Shown: positions 8,732-18,075, counted from the stretch's first letter. The stretch: DNA of 64,000 nucleotides from Colwellia sp. (GCA_013215295.1 JABSOZ010000002.1:620001-684000), one strand, 5' to 3'. Numbers and translations: made by a program. Notes: generated from the sequence alone by a model not told the origin.

Positions 8732-9688
8732 TTACTGCTTTTCGTTAGTCTTAGCGTATTCAGCTACAAGTTTAGCCGCAGTCAGATCTTCTAATGCATG
8801 ACCTACTGACTTGAAAACGGTAATATCTTCATGTTTACGTTCAAATACATAACTTTTATCGCACATCGAGAATAAGTCAGCTTTAATATGCTCAGGCTGA
8901 ATGACTCCGACTTTCAATGGAATAGCTAAATCACCCGTTTCACGGAGCGCACTTTCCATATTATCGACAAAGACCAGGGAACGACGTAAACATTCATCAT
9001 CCATTTCCCGCATATCTGGCCGATAAGCTCCAACCATATCTAAATGTTGACCTTTTTGTAACCATTCACCGAAAATTAATGGTTCTGTACTTAGCGTAGC
9101 ACAAGATATAATATCCGCCTTATTGACGTGTTCTTTTAAATTACTAACAGCTATACATTCAAGCCCAAGGTGTTGTACTTGCTGACAAACAAGCTCTGCT
9201 TTCGCTAAGCTTCTTCCCCATACATAAACTGTTTTAATTGGACGAACACTGCTATGGGCTTCTATCAATTGCGACGATAACGTTCCTGTACCAACAACAA
9301 GCAGTGTTTTACTGTCATCTCTAGAAAGAAACCTAGATGCTAAAGCCGATGCTGCTGCAGTTCGCTTTGCAGTGAGTGACGGTGCATCCATACTTGCTTT
9401 TAATGTGCCAGTTTTAACATCAAACAGCAAATATGTACCTTGAATTGTAGGAAGTTGATGTTGGTGATTATCAGGTGCGACAGTAACCAATTTAATACCC
9501 GCAACGTCACCGGCTTGCCATGCAGGCATCATGAGTAATGTTGTTTCTCGGCTTGCTGATGGATTTTCAATATCAAAATGCAAACGAGGAGGAACAATAA
9601 TATTTTCAGTAAATGCTCGTTGTAATGCATTGATTAATTTAGGATAAGATAACGCCAAATTTACTGTGACTTCAGAGATAGTTTGCAT
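8732..9688 (-). CDS. Ornithine cyclodeaminase/mu-crystallin family oxidoreductase, probable pyrroline-2-carboxylate reductase
   Basis: A 318-residue cytoplasmic enzyme of the ornithine cyclodeaminase/mu-crystallin family. The Rossmann nucleotide-binding turn VVGTGTLSSQL lies near residues 130-140, and the substrate-side motif MDAPSLTAKRTAAASALAS near residues 98-116. In marine gammaproteobacteria members of this family reduce cyclic imino acids such as pyrroline-2-carboxylate in the catabolism of trans-3-hydroxyproline or D-amino acids. The SLTAKRTAAAS form favours a ketimine reductase over a true ornithine cyclodeaminase. No dehydratase or other hydroxyproline gene is adjacent, so the exact substrate remains open. 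Confidence 0.78.
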   Translation of the reverse strand: MQTISEVTVNLALSYPKLINALQRAFTENIIVPPRLHFDIENPSASRETTLLMMPAWQAGDVAGIKLVTVAPDNHQHQLPTIQGTYLLFDVKTGTLKASMDAPSLTAKRTAAASALASRFLSRDDSKTLLVVGTGTLSSQLIEAHSSVRPIKTVYVWGRSLAKAELVCQQVQHLGLECIAVSNLKEHVNKADIISCATLSTEPLIFGEWLQKGQHLDMVGAYRPDMREMDDECLRRSLVFVDNMESALRETGDLAIPLKVGVIQPEHIKADLFSMCDKSYVFERKHEDITVFKSVGHALEDLTAAKLVAEYAKTNEKQ

Positions 9689-9782
9689 AATGTTTTATAG
9701 TGGTCAATTTATGTGAGAGTGGAATTATCACATAACCGACCACCAACTGTATACAATATACCTAAAATGGGTTTTGGAAATT

Positions 9783-10181
9783 TTAAACTAAGCCTCTATA
9801 TACAGGTATTCGTCTGACCATCGACGCGACAATGATTACAATTAATGCTGGGAATGCAGCATATAACATTGTAATTAATATTGATTGTCTGACTAACATT
9901 GCTAAAACAATAAATCCTAAACTTGGCAGAGCCAACCAAAAAGTATGCTCACTTGCGCAAACTTTAAAAAGGCTACGCATAATCAATATAATTACCCCTG
10001 TAAGTATAAAGGCAGTAAAAGCAGTAACTGTCCCTGAGTAATAATTAAGTATAAAATCTGGATAAGAATGAAACACTTCAAATATCGGGGCTGAAACACC
10101 AAAACTTACTAACCAAACAAAGGTTCCAGCAATTAAGCAGCCAAAATTAAACGACCACAATTTTTTATTTATATTTACCAC
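9783..10181 (-). CDS. Small integral membrane protein, unknown
   Basis: A 132-residue protein with four predicted membrane helices (about residues 10-32, 48-68, 80-98 and 100-122) and short loops. No family was recognised. The start is a GTG at 10181, preceded by AAGGATCG, a good ribosome binding site six bases upstream. No ATG fits the same frame near there. It is codirectional with the downstream ketimine reductase-type gene, 94 bp away, but co-transcription is not certain. Confidence 0.65.
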   Translation of the reverse strand: MVNINKKLWSFNFGCLIAGTFVWLVSFGVSAPIFEVFHSYPDFILNYYSGTVTAFTAFILTGVIILIMRSLFKVCASEHTFWLALPSLGFIVLAMLVRQSILITMLYAAFPALIVIIVASMVRRIPVYRGLV

Positions 10182-10382
10182 TAACGATCCTTATTTTATT
10201 TCTTATTATTTTTATGAATTTTCGTTATTCGCCCTTTTTATATCTTATGTATAGTTTTTAAGCAAGCTGAATAAAAAACAGTCTTATTATTACTTTGTTT
10301 GAATAAAAATTTTATCCAACTAAAACTCAATAATAAAAGTGAGTTATAATCAAATATTGCTATTCAATTCAGGATAAATTCG

Positions 10383-11090
10383 TTGAACAAACTTGCACCC
10401 TTAGTTTTTGTTTTATTATTATCATGTGGTGCTGCGCTATGGTTTTTAGCCAGTGACTCATTAAATTTTCATATCAAGAATCAACTACAGAACATTGGCT
10501 CTGAATTGACCGAGCAAAAATTCACGGTTGAAAATGTCACTATCCTTGGTTATCAAGGCAAAGGTACTATTACCAACTTATCAATAAATTCTTCACATTC
10601 GACGAATTTATTGACCACTGACAAAGACACGTTGAACATTGCTTCAATCGACTTAGTCATGAATCATAAAAGCTTAAAAACTGAAGTTGTTATTATTGAA
10701 AGTATCACTATCAATGGGCTCAACGCTTCATTTCATATCAATAACGCAGGTACGAGTCTCGATAATTTACTTGAAACGGTACAGAAAAACATCCAAAAGC
10801 GAGCTATACAAAAAAGCACGACGGCTCTAAAGCAACAACTTAAAATAGCCCCCCCTTTAATAAAGGTTACTCAAATCGTAATTAAGCAAGGTACTTTAAC
10901 CCTGTTCAACGACAACAATGAACAAGTCATCACCAAGGTTTTACCACAAATTGTATTTGAAATTGCTGGAAAGGAAGCCGGAAATAAAGGTGAAACGATT
11001 GGAATTGAAATATTCGAAAAATTGCTTATTGAATTGAATAAGCAAACGAGTATGCTACAAAGTGAATCATCCGAACCCTGTAAAGCTTGA
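10383..11090 (+). CDS. Membrane-anchored periplasmic AsmA-like protein
   Basis: A 235-residue protein with an N-terminal membrane anchor (residues 5-24) and a beta-rich periplasmic part. Phrases such as VENVTILGYQGKGTITNLSI and IESITINGLNASF are typical of the repeating strands of AsmA/DUF748-type proteins, here in a short version. The likely start is TTG at 10383, with AGGATAA six bases upstream; no in-frame ATG gives a complete anchor. The next gene, an outer-membrane barrel, follows by 71 bp, consistent with an envelope function. The family assignment is by resemblance only. Confidence 0.6.
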   Translation: MNKLAPLVFVLLLSCGAALWFLASDSLNFHIKNQLQNIGSELTEQKFTVENVTILGYQGKGTITNLSINSSHSTNLLTTDKDTLNIASIDLVMNHKSLKTEVVIIESITINGLNASFHINNAGTSLDNLLETVQKNIQKRAIQKSTTALKQQLKIAPPLIKVTQIVIKQGTLTLFNDNNEQVITKVLPQIVFEIAGKEAGNKGETIGIEIFEKLLIELNKQTSMLQSESSEPCKA

Positions 11091-11161
11091 ATTAGTCTAA
11101 TTTCCAAGCTATTAATAACAGTACTCTTAGAATCTTTATTTATATAAAAAAAGGTAGTTAA

Positions 11162-11779
11162 ATGCGAAAGTCATTAAAACCCGCAAATTTCTTCTTCAGC
11201 ATAGTAATGAGTGCTGTTGTATTGCTAGTGACTTTAACAACCCATGCCCGAGATTTAGAAATCACACCATTTATCGGGCAAATGTCTAGCTCTGACTTGA
11301 TGAGCAATCAAGACAACGGTATTGATTTGGCCGTAGACGGTGCAAACAATTATGGCTTAGCGATAGCGTGGCAAGATTCACCTAAGGGTCAAGGACAAAT
11401 ATTATTCAACACGGTAAGACACAATTTCATCAGTACCTCTGATTTACAAGAACATTCCTTCGATGTGACTTACCTTCATTTTAGTGGCGTTGCTCAGTTC
11501 AAACAACGATATTATGTTACCACCGTATCGTTAGGTGTAGGTGGTACATATTTCGATACTGACAATAAAGAAGAGATTTATCCTTCACTCACTGTAGCTT
11601 TTGGTACTCGCTACGAACTATCAAAGACCTTCGCTATTGTTACTGAACTTCGAGGTTACGCCAGTTATATTGAAGAAGACAATCAATTGTTTTGTGAAGG
11701 AACTACATGCCATGCTTTATTAGAAAAGAGTATGTGGCTTGAAGGAAGCATATCTGTCGGCTTTGCTGTTAAATTTTAG
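11162..11779 (+). CDS. Outer-membrane beta-barrel protein
   Basis: A 205-residue protein with a signal peptide (hydrophobic core residues 10-27, cleavage probably after THA). The rest alternates polar and hydrophobic residues as in small eight-stranded barrels, beginning DLEITPFIGQM and ending GSISVGFAVKF with the C-terminal phenylalanine required for outer-membrane insertion. A CEGTTC pair of cysteines near residue 180 could form a disulphide in a loop. It resembles OmpW/OmpA-type barrels in size but no specific family is recognised. It lies behind the AsmA-like gene on the same strand. Confidence 0.72.
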   Translation: MRKSLKPANFFFSIVMSAVVLLVTLTTHARDLEITPFIGQMSSSDLMSNQDNGIDLAVDGANNYGLAIAWQDSPKGQGQILFNTVRHNFISTSDLQEHSFDVTYLHFSGVAQFKQRYYVTTVSLGVGGTYFDTDNKEEIYPSLTVAFGTRYELSKTFAIVTELRGYASYIEEDNQLFCEGTTCHALLEKSMWLEGSISVGFAVKF

Positions 11780-12064
11780 CTCAACTTTACCTGCATTAGG
11801 TTAACCAACTAAGTCGTTTTCATGGTTTTACTCATAGCTATTAATAAACACCTAAACGAATCATGCTAGGCACCCTCCCAAAGAACCAATAACACGTCTA
11901 ATATTATATGAGCTGAGGTTATTCTCATATATAAAGCAAGTTTGTCGTTTTTCTTCAATATTTATCATTCTCTAGTTTCTATCATACTTATTATTGAAAT
12001 GCATAAATTCAATACTTTAGGTTTGTGTCCTATTTCACCCATTAATTTAATCTAGGTAATAGTA

Positions 12065-12886
12065 ATGATAAAAATAAAAATCATAGAATCACTCATGGAA
12101 TTGAGTGAACTTAAAAAAGCGTATTTTGAGCAATCCTCCGAAGCGCTTGATGGAATGTGGCATTTTGGTTTTGTTCCAATGGCCAAGCATTGGGGGTTTT
12201 ACCTAAAGGAAAACTTGGTAGGATTCTGTTGCGTAAATGACGAGGGATATATGCTGCAATTTTACTTAAAGCCTGAAAGTCAGTTAGATGAGCAAGCGTT
12301 GTTTACTTTAATTGCTGAACAAAACAGTTCGATTATAGGAGCCGTAAAAGGCGCATTTGTGAGTACCGCAGAACCTCGCTACATTGCTTTATGTTTAGAT
12401 AATTCATCAACATTTAAGGTTAATGCCTTGATGTATCAACTAGCCCCAACAGCAATCAGTAAAGAAAATGAATATTTAGAGATGGAACTTGCAACGATAG
12501 ATCAGTTAACAGACTTTGTTCAGTTTTCAGTCGCCAACATTGGTGCTCCAGAACAATGGCTTAAGGGTTATTATGGTAATTTAATTGAACGTAAAGAGCT
12601 ATTGGGCTGCTGGCGTGAAGGGCAATTAATAGCCGCTGGGGAATGTCGCTTATTTGACGAATACCAAACTGAATATGCTGATTTAGGCATGATAGTATTG
12701 CAATCTCAACGTGGGAAAGGTATCGCAAGTAAAGTATTAACTTACTTAGTCAATCGTGCTCAAGAAAAAGGCTTAAAGCCTATGTGCTCAACTGAAAATA
12801 ATAATATAGGCGCTAAAAAAGCAATTTTACGAGCGGGGTTATTACCGACTAATCGCATCATTCAATTTGAATTTAATCACCAATAA
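12065..12886 (+). CDS. GNAT-family N-acetyltransferase
   Basis: A 273-residue cytoplasmic protein. The C-terminal half is a GNAT acetyltransferase fold: the acetyl-CoA pyrophosphate loop QRGKGIASKVL lies near residues 218-228, preceded by the strand TEYADLGMIVL, and followed by an asparagine-rich CSTENNNIGAKKAILRAG segment typical of motif B. The N-terminal half looks like a degenerate second GNAT-like domain. The substrate cannot be told. The downstream AraC regulator gene is 61 bp away and may be co-transcribed. Confidence 0.82.
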   Translation: MIKIKIIESLMELSELKKAYFEQSSEALDGMWHFGFVPMAKHWGFYLKENLVGFCCVNDEGYMLQFYLKPESQLDEQALFTLIAEQNSSIIGAVKGAFVSTAEPRYIALCLDNSSTFKVNALMYQLAPTAISKENEYLEMELATIDQLTDFVQFSVANIGAPEQWLKGYYGNLIERKELLGCWREGQLIAAGECRLFDEYQTEYADLGMIVLQSQRGKGIASKVLTYLVNRAQEKGLKPMCSTENNNIGAKKAILRAGLLPTNRIIQFEFNHQ

Positions 12887-12947
12887 ATAATGCTATTGTA
12901 AATATCTAAATTAATTTTAAAATAAACTAAAATAGCTGGAGAATGAA

Positions 12948-13790
12948 ATGATAATGTGGATAAAGTCACCGAAACGCCCAGCTGTTTCTAAGTATATTGC
13001 GAATTACTGGTTTCTTGAAAAAAAAACTGATATTGATGGGGATAATTACCCCAAGTTAAATCCTGACCCTTCTGCCCATTTGATACTATCTCCAGCCAAC
13101 CAAGCGTATAAATATGAACGAACTAATGAAGTATCGCAAGGCAAAGGAACTCATTTCATTTATCCGTATTGTAAAACGTTACAGCTAGATCATTCTACAC
13201 CTCAGATTTGTTTAGGTATTAAGTTTCATGTTGGCGCATTATATTCTTTAAAAAAGTTAAACATCCCTACAACGTTATTAAACACCATTAATGATGTTAT
13301 CTTTGATGATATTAAAGGAGAAGCTCAAATAAATGTAAATGAGTTACTGGAACTAGCCATAACAACACCTGATAAATGTCTAGAAATGCTAGATGAACTT
13401 TTTATGCCCTTACTTATGAACAGCCATGAAGACAAACATAGCGAAATCACCAGAAAAATTCTTCCGCTACTAGAAACAAAACTGCTTAATGAAATAGGCG
13501 CATCATTAAATTGTTCACAGCGCACTGTCGAACGTTCTTTTTTACGAGTGACGGGCTTAACACTTAAGCAGTGTCAATCAATGAATAAACTCGAAGCTAT
13601 TTTAGAGTTTCTTTACCAACGAGAGCAAAAAACAATAAATTGGGTTGATATCGCATATCAGTTTGGTTTTAGTGATCAGCCTCATCTCATTAGATATTTA
13701 AAAAACCAAATTGATTTAACACCTAAAGATTACACACAACAACGTGGCTTCACTATTGATGTTTATGGTGGCGTTGATTCCAAACAATAA
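12948..13790 (+). CDS. AraC-family transcriptional regulator
   Basis: A 280-residue regulator. The C-terminal AraC DNA-binding domain spans about residues 165-270, with a first helix-turn-helix around IGASLNCSQRTVERSFLRVTG and a second around WVDIAYQFGFSDQPHLIRYLKN. The N-terminal region (residues 1-110) resembles the beta-rich sensor of DUF6597-type AraC proteins. A GGAG ribosome site sits eight bases before the ATG at 12948. It follows the GNAT gene and precedes a pseudogene, so its regulon is not evident. Confidence 0.87.
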   Translation: MIMWIKSPKRPAVSKYIANYWFLEKKTDIDGDNYPKLNPDPSAHLILSPANQAYKYERTNEVSQGKGTHFIYPYCKTLQLDHSTPQICLGIKFHVGALYSLKKLNIPTTLLNTINDVIFDDIKGEAQINVNELLELAITTPDKCLEMLDELFMPLLMNSHEDKHSEITRKILPLLETKLLNEIGASLNCSQRTVERSFLRVTGLTLKQCQSMNKLEAILEFLYQREQKTINWVDIAYQFGFSDQPHLIRYLKNQIDLTPKDYTQQRGFTIDVYGGVDSKQ

Positions 13791-13864
13791 GGACGATAAT
13801 AGTTAATAAAAACTCATTTCTATCTTTTGGTTATGCTCTCGATACGAACGACTGAAACCAATTA

Positions 13865-14197
13865 ATGACATCACAACACAACATCTACCAGGACATGGTA
13901 TTACTTGTGAGAAAAAATAATAAAATAATTCATCATAAAACCTATGGTTATGCAGACATAAAAGCACAATAACCTATGGCAAAAGACAGATTATTTAGAC
14001 TTCATTCGATGACAAAACCCATTACAGCATTAACTACCCTGCAAGTATTAGAAGAAAAAAATATTGCCTTAGACCAACCTCTACAATCAATCTTTCCTGA
14101 ATCCCCCCTTAGCACAATTCCATTATCTACATTGATGACACATACTTCAGGATTTTCATATGGTTTTAAAATCAATCGCTGGGTTGTCTGGTGTTGA
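13865..14197 (+). pseudogene. Decayed serine beta-lactamase/esterase-family gene
   Basis: The reading frame from ATG 13865 encodes a beta-lactamase class C/EstB-like N-terminus: VLLVRKNNKIIHHKTYGYAD, then a TAA at 13970-13972, then the same frame continues MAKDRLFRLHSMTKPITALT with the catalytic SxxK motif (SMTK), the THTSGFSYGF block, and stops after 110 codons. Intact members have 350 residues or more, with a YxN motif and a KTG-like box, which are missing here. The gene therefore has an in-frame stop and has lost its C-terminal two thirds, with the break close to 14160-14170. It is certainly non-functional as a full enzyme. Confidence 0.85.
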
Positions 14198-14333
14198 AAT
14201 TGAGACTTCAACACCTAAAAAGATAAAGCAATCATCACCTGAATTTATTGCTAAAACCCAAGAACGACAAATTAAACAGTTTAAAGAATGGAAGCTGGGG
14301 TATAAAAAAACGTGGCTGTATTTAAGAATGTGA
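14160..14333 (+). CDS. Short ORF across the pseudogene junction
   Basis: A 57-codon ORF (start ATG 14160) begins in another frame inside the last codons of the beta-lactamase remnant and runs to a TGA at 14331. Its product is lysine- and glutamine-rich (SPEFIAKTQERQIKQFKEWK region) and not recognised. No good ribosome binding site precedes it. It is more likely the tail of another broken gene joined at the deletion point than an expressed gene. Confidence 0.25.
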   Translation: MVLKSIAGLSGVEIETSTPKKIKQSSPEFIAKTQERQIKQFKEWKLGYKKTWLYLRM

Positions 14334-14356
14334 GTAGGGTCAGCGAGCCTACTCAC
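14330..14356. repeat. Nine-base-pair hairpin at the pseudogene end
   Basis: GTGAGTAGG at 14330-14338 and CCTACTCAC at 14348-14356 are exact inverse copies with a nine-base loop. No T-run follows, so it is not a standard terminator. The remaining bases to 14632 hold nothing else recognised. Confidence 0.6.
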
Positions 14357-14632
14357 CAACAATACTAGCCCATTGATAATTAATATATGACCTCAAAATA
14401 GGCTGTTTAAGAAGAAAGTGGACCTTACTGATTTTACACGTTTGGTTCGTGCTACACTGCCTCATCAAACTTTTTCATTGATAATATAAGACAATTTTTA
14501 TCACTTTTTTTGTATAACATCTCTATCATTTAAAGATTTTTTTTGAATAACGGCTCTACGTGTATCGATTAATAGTATAGCTAAGAAAAACATACCAAGC
14601 TGTTTCTAATAATAACTATAAAAGGCTAATGA

Positions 14633-15430
14633 GTGAGTATTCTAACGGTAGAACATATTAGTAAAAATTTTGGTGCTCTTCAGGCTGTAGATGATATTAG
14701 CTTTGAAATTAATCAAGGAGATATTGTTGGTTTCTTAGGAAAAAATGGCGCAGGAAAAACGACCTTAATGCGTATGATCACTTCTTTTCTAGCGACGTCA
14801 TCTGGAAAAATTTTCATTGATGGCGATGATATAACTAAACACTCATTAACGATCAGACAGAAAATTGGTTATCTTCCAGAAACGCCTCCTTTATATACCA
14901 ATATGACCGTGCTGCAATATCTTAAATTTGCTGCTGAAATAAAAGGTGTATCCTCGAAAAAACAAGCTATTCAGATAGCTAAAGTATTAGAAGAATGTCA
15001 TCTAGAACACGTTAAGTTTAAAAGTATCTCAACCTTATCTAAAGGTTATAAACAGAGGGTGGGCATTGCTCAAGCTATTATTCATGAGCCTAAATTACTT
15101 ATTTTAGATGAACCCACCAGTGGCCTTGACCCAATGCAAATTCAACAAGTATTAGCCTTAATAAATAATCAACGAGAGCAAAGAACGGTATTGATGAGCA
15201 CCCATACCTTGCCAGAAATTGAAAAAATAGCACAACGTATTTTAATGATTAAATCTGGTCAGCTCGTTATAGATGAATCCTTAGATACCTTACTTACCCG
15301 TAGAATCATCACAGAGAGTACAGGTAGTTCAGAGATACAAAGTAGCCAGAGCAAGCCATTAACTTTAGAACAAGTTTTTATTGATTATCATCAAGACCAA
15401 TCGCAAACACAAAAGGTTAGTAGTAACTGA
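14633..15430 (+). CDS. ABC transporter ATPase, Gld-type exporter
   Basis: A 265-residue ATP-binding subunit: Walker A GKNGAGKTT near residues 36-44, signature LSKGYKQRVGIAQA near 135-148, Walker B LLILDEPTSGLDP near 153-165, and the H-loop STHT. It starts with GTG at 14633, which gives the family N-terminus MSILTVEHISKNFGA. It overlaps the permease gene by one base. With the two downstream genes it matches the GldA-GldF-GldG arrangement first described in gliding Bacteroidetes, which is also widespread in non-gliding Proteobacteria as an ABC-2 exporter of unknown cargo. Confidence 0.9.
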   Translation: MSILTVEHISKNFGALQAVDDISFEINQGDIVGFLGKNGAGKTTLMRMITSFLATSSGKIFIDGDDITKHSLTIRQKIGYLPETPPLYTNMTVLQYLKFAAEIKGVSSKKQAIQIAKVLEECHLEHVKFKSISTLSKGYKQRVGIAQAIIHEPKLLILDEPTSGLDPMQIQQVLALINNQREQRTVLMSTHTLPEIEKIAQRILMIKSGQLVIDESLDTLLTRRIITESTGSSEIQSSQSKPLTLEQVFIDYHQDQSQTQKVSSN

Positions 15431-16140
15431 TGAATAAAGTCCTCGCATTAACCAAAAAAGAGCTACACAGCTATTTTAGCAGCCCTATTGCCTATATTAT
15501 TCTTATTTTTTCCCTGTCTTTATTTAATATACTTTTCTTTATGATCATTGACCAAAATAGGGAAGTGTCATTACGAGATATATTCCAAGTGATGGAGTTT
15601 ATGTTTATCTTCATCATTCCACTATTAACCATGAAGCTATTTGCTGAAGAAAAAGCTAATGGAACTATGGAGTTTTTGCTTACGTCTCCATTAACACCAA
15701 CCATGATAGTGTTAGGTAAATATTTAAGTATGCTGATTTTTTACTCGCTATTAATTGGTCTAACAGGCGTTTACTATTTTATTGTCGAATATTTTGGAAA
15801 TCCTGACCCCTATAGTATTTTATCGGGTTATGTCGGTATTTGGTTAGAGGGAGCATTCTTCATTGCCATTGGTTTACTGACCTCTTCATGGACACGAAAT
15901 CAAGTGATTGCGGCAATGACATCCTATCTTATTTTATTTTTACTTTATTTTTCAATAACCTTTACTAAATACTTTACGGGCTTTGCTGAAAATTTTCTTA
16001 TCCAGTTTAGCACTCGCACTCATCTTGAAAATTTCGCTATCGGTATGATCACCGCTAACGATGTAATCTATTATTTATCGGGTATTTTACTTTGTTTGGT
16101 ATTAACACGTTTAAGTATCGACCATAGGTTGTGGCAATAA
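15430..16140 (+). CDS. ABC-2 permease, GldF-like
   Basis: A 236-residue integral membrane protein with six predicted helices. It starts with the KELHSYFSSPIAYIIL segment typical of GldF/NosY-type ABC-2 permeases, followed by MKLFAEEKANGTMEFLLTSPL, the conserved cytoplasmic loop of this group. Its start overlaps the ATPase stop by one base, and its stop directly abuts the next start, so the three genes form a tightly coupled operon. It probably forms the membrane channel of the exporter. Confidence 0.9.
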   Translation: MNKVLALTKKELHSYFSSPIAYIILIFSLSLFNILFFMIIDQNREVSLRDIFQVMEFMFIFIIPLLTMKLFAEEKANGTMEFLLTSPLTPTMIVLGKYLSMLIFYSLLIGLTGVYYFIVEYFGNPDPYSILSGYVGIWLEGAFFIAIGLLTSSWTRNQVIAAMTSYLILFLLYFSITFTKYFTGFAENFLIQFSTRTHLENFAIGMITANDVIYYLSGILLCLVLTRLSIDHRLWQ

Positions 16141-17847
16141 ATGACTATTAACAGTAACAAAAAAAATAAAAACATAAATCAGTTAATGCTTAAGAAAATT
16201 TCACCTGCCTTTATTGGATTGGCAGTGTTTATCTTCAGCCTTGGCTTATCGTTATTCTATATCGAAGGACAACTTGCTTTACTATCTTGGAGTATTGCCA
16301 GTGGCCTAACTATTAGCGGAGGAGTTTCATTTATTTTATTACTTGGTTTAACCATAAAACGAAGTAATGCTGCCGCTAAATCGGTAGACATAACGCCTAA
16401 TGCTAATTACAAAAGGTCTAACACAAAACGTTGGAAGCAAGTCTTAATCGCTTTGACCATGGTCATAGGTAGTTTAGTATTTCTTGCCATAAGTCATTAT
16501 GTTGCCAATAGCATGACTTTTCGATGGGATGTCACTGAAGCTAAACAACATACTCTTTCTAAAAACAGCATCGAGTTCATCAGTAAGTTAAATAAAGAAG
16601 TTGAATTAACGGCGCTTTATGTAGGATTACCGCCAAAATATTTACAAGATTTATTTAAAGAATATGAACGGTTATCTGCTGGCCTTATTACTACTCAAAT
16701 TGTTGACCCCATTGAAAATATTTCTTTTGCGGCTAAATTTGGCAATGTAGTTAACGGCAAAGAACGAAAGGTGATAGTACAGTCCGGAAGTGTCCGTAAA
16801 GATGTTGATTTCACCGATGACACGTTAACAGAAGAAAAGCTAACCAATGCCATTGCTCGTGCCAGCCGCTCACCAAGGCAAGTTTATTTTCTAGATGGCC
16901 ATGGCGAATATTCAATTTCAAATACCGATAATGTTGGTTTAGCCTCATTTAAGCAATTATTAAAAGATAACAATATTCAAAGTAACTCTTTGATGTTAGG
17001 AATCGCGCAATCGATCCCTGTTGATTGTGACGTGCTTATAATTGCAGGACCACGCACGGAACTGACAGAACAAGAAGAAACCTTAATCGTTGAATATTTA
17101 TCTGCGGGCGGTAATGCGTTATTTCTAATTGAGCATTCCGTGGTAACCACTCCTGATAAGCCATTAACAGCTGAGCAAGAACAACAAAATCCGTCATTAA
17201 ATAGTATTCTGAATCAATGGGGGCTTAACGTTCAGTCAGATGTTGTGGTCGATTTAACCAATCATGTGGGTGATGATGTTGGCAGCCCTGCTACGAAGAA
17301 CTATCAAAAACACAAAGCCATAACAGAAGGGTTAGACTATACCTTTTATGTAAGGCCGCGTTCAATTCAAGTATTAGCTCAGCGCCGCCCAACCATTAAG
17401 CTGGCTGCCATTGCTTCTACGACATCAAAAGAAAAAAGCTGGGCAGAAACAAATAGAAACTTAAAGATTGAATATGATCATGGTGTAGATACTCCAGGCC
17501 CCGTTCCCATCTCTTACGTGGTACTTGAAGAACATCCCCAAAGTAATAGTAGCGAGATTGAACAAGATAAGAAGAAATCAGATACACGAATTATTGTTTT
17601 TACCGATGCTGATTTTTTAACGAATGTTTATATTAATCAATACAGTAATGCACAAATGGGACTTAATATTGTTAATTGGTTAGCAGAATTAGACTATCAG
17701 GTTTTTCTTAGTTCTAAAGAAATAAAGGTTGAACGGTTAGATTTAACCAGTAAACAAATACGCCAGGTTGTGGTGACGTTATTCTTACTGCCATTTTTCT
17801 TTGTTATTGCAGGAATAGTTGTTTGGCTAAGGACTCGTCATCAATAA
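16141..17847 (+). CDS. GldG-like ABC transporter auxiliary protein
   Basis: A 568-residue protein with two N-terminal membrane helices (about residues 20-65), a third at about 103-123, a large periplasmic or extracellular domain with the GldG/ABC_transp_aux signature (FRWDVTEAKQHTLSKNSIEF near 127, VYFLDGHGEYSI near 248), and a C-terminal helix (about 540-562). This domain structure matches GldG and the related Gld-type auxiliary subunits. The start codon immediately follows the permease stop. The exported cargo is not evident from nearby genes. Confidence 0.88.
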   Translation: MTINSNKKNKNINQLMLKKISPAFIGLAVFIFSLGLSLFYIEGQLALLSWSIASGLTISGGVSFILLLGLTIKRSNAAAKSVDITPNANYKRSNTKRWKQVLIALTMVIGSLVFLAISHYVANSMTFRWDVTEAKQHTLSKNSIEFISKLNKEVELTALYVGLPPKYLQDLFKEYERLSAGLITTQIVDPIENISFAAKFGNVVNGKERKVIVQSGSVRKDVDFTDDTLTEEKLTNAIARASRSPRQVYFLDGHGEYSISNTDNVGLASFKQLLKDNNIQSNSLMLGIAQSIPVDCDVLIIAGPRTELTEQEETLIVEYLSAGGNALFLIEHSVVTTPDKPLTAEQEQQNPSLNSILNQWGLNVQSDVVVDLTNHVGDDVGSPATKNYQKHKAITEGLDYTFYVRPRSIQVLAQRRPTIKLAAIASTTSKEKSWAETNRNLKIEYDHGVDTPGPVPISYVVLEEHPQSNSSEIEQDKKKSDTRIIVFTDADFLTNVYINQYSNAQMGLNIVNWLAELDYQVFLSSKEIKVERLDLTSKQIRQVVVTLFLLPFFFVIAGIVVWLRTRHQ

Positions 17848-17861
17848 AAGTCTAAATAAAT

Positions 17862-17893
17862 ATATAATAAGGTGATGAACGGCCTCATTATAT
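17862..17893 (+). terminator. Possible terminator after the Gld-type operon
   Basis: An imperfect hairpin, ATATAATAAGG at 17862-17872 against CCTCATTATAT at 17883-17893, begins 15 bases after the stop codon. Only a weak T-rich stretch follows, so the call is tentative. Confidence 0.35.
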
Positions 17894-17956
17894 TTAACAT
17901 TTTAAGCTTAGCTCAAAGACCAAACGTGGGTGCTAAAGTGTTCATCATTACAAATA

Positions 17957-18075
17957 CCCCCTAATACGTTGCCAATGATATAAGCAGATATCGCAATTAA
18001 TTTTAGGGGGAAGCCTCTGTTATTTTACTTGAAACTATGGGCTGTGCTTACAATATATTTCTAATATAACAGAGG
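17957..18075. repeat. Two adjacent inverted repeats in an intergenic gap
   Basis: CCCCCTAA at 17957-17964 has its exact inverse TTAGGGGG at 18003-18010. Three bases later CCTCTGTTAT at 18014-18023 has its exact inverse ATAACAGAGG at 18066-18075. The region is between the Gld-type operon and the cytidylyltransferase gene and has no ORF. The pairs could be stems of a structured RNA or relics of a small mobile element; neither can be decided here. Confidence 0.45.

Noticed and set aside
14330-14356. Integron attC-like site
   Set aside because: The hairpin lacks the RYYYAAC and GTTRRRY core sites needed for attC, and there is no integrase nearby.
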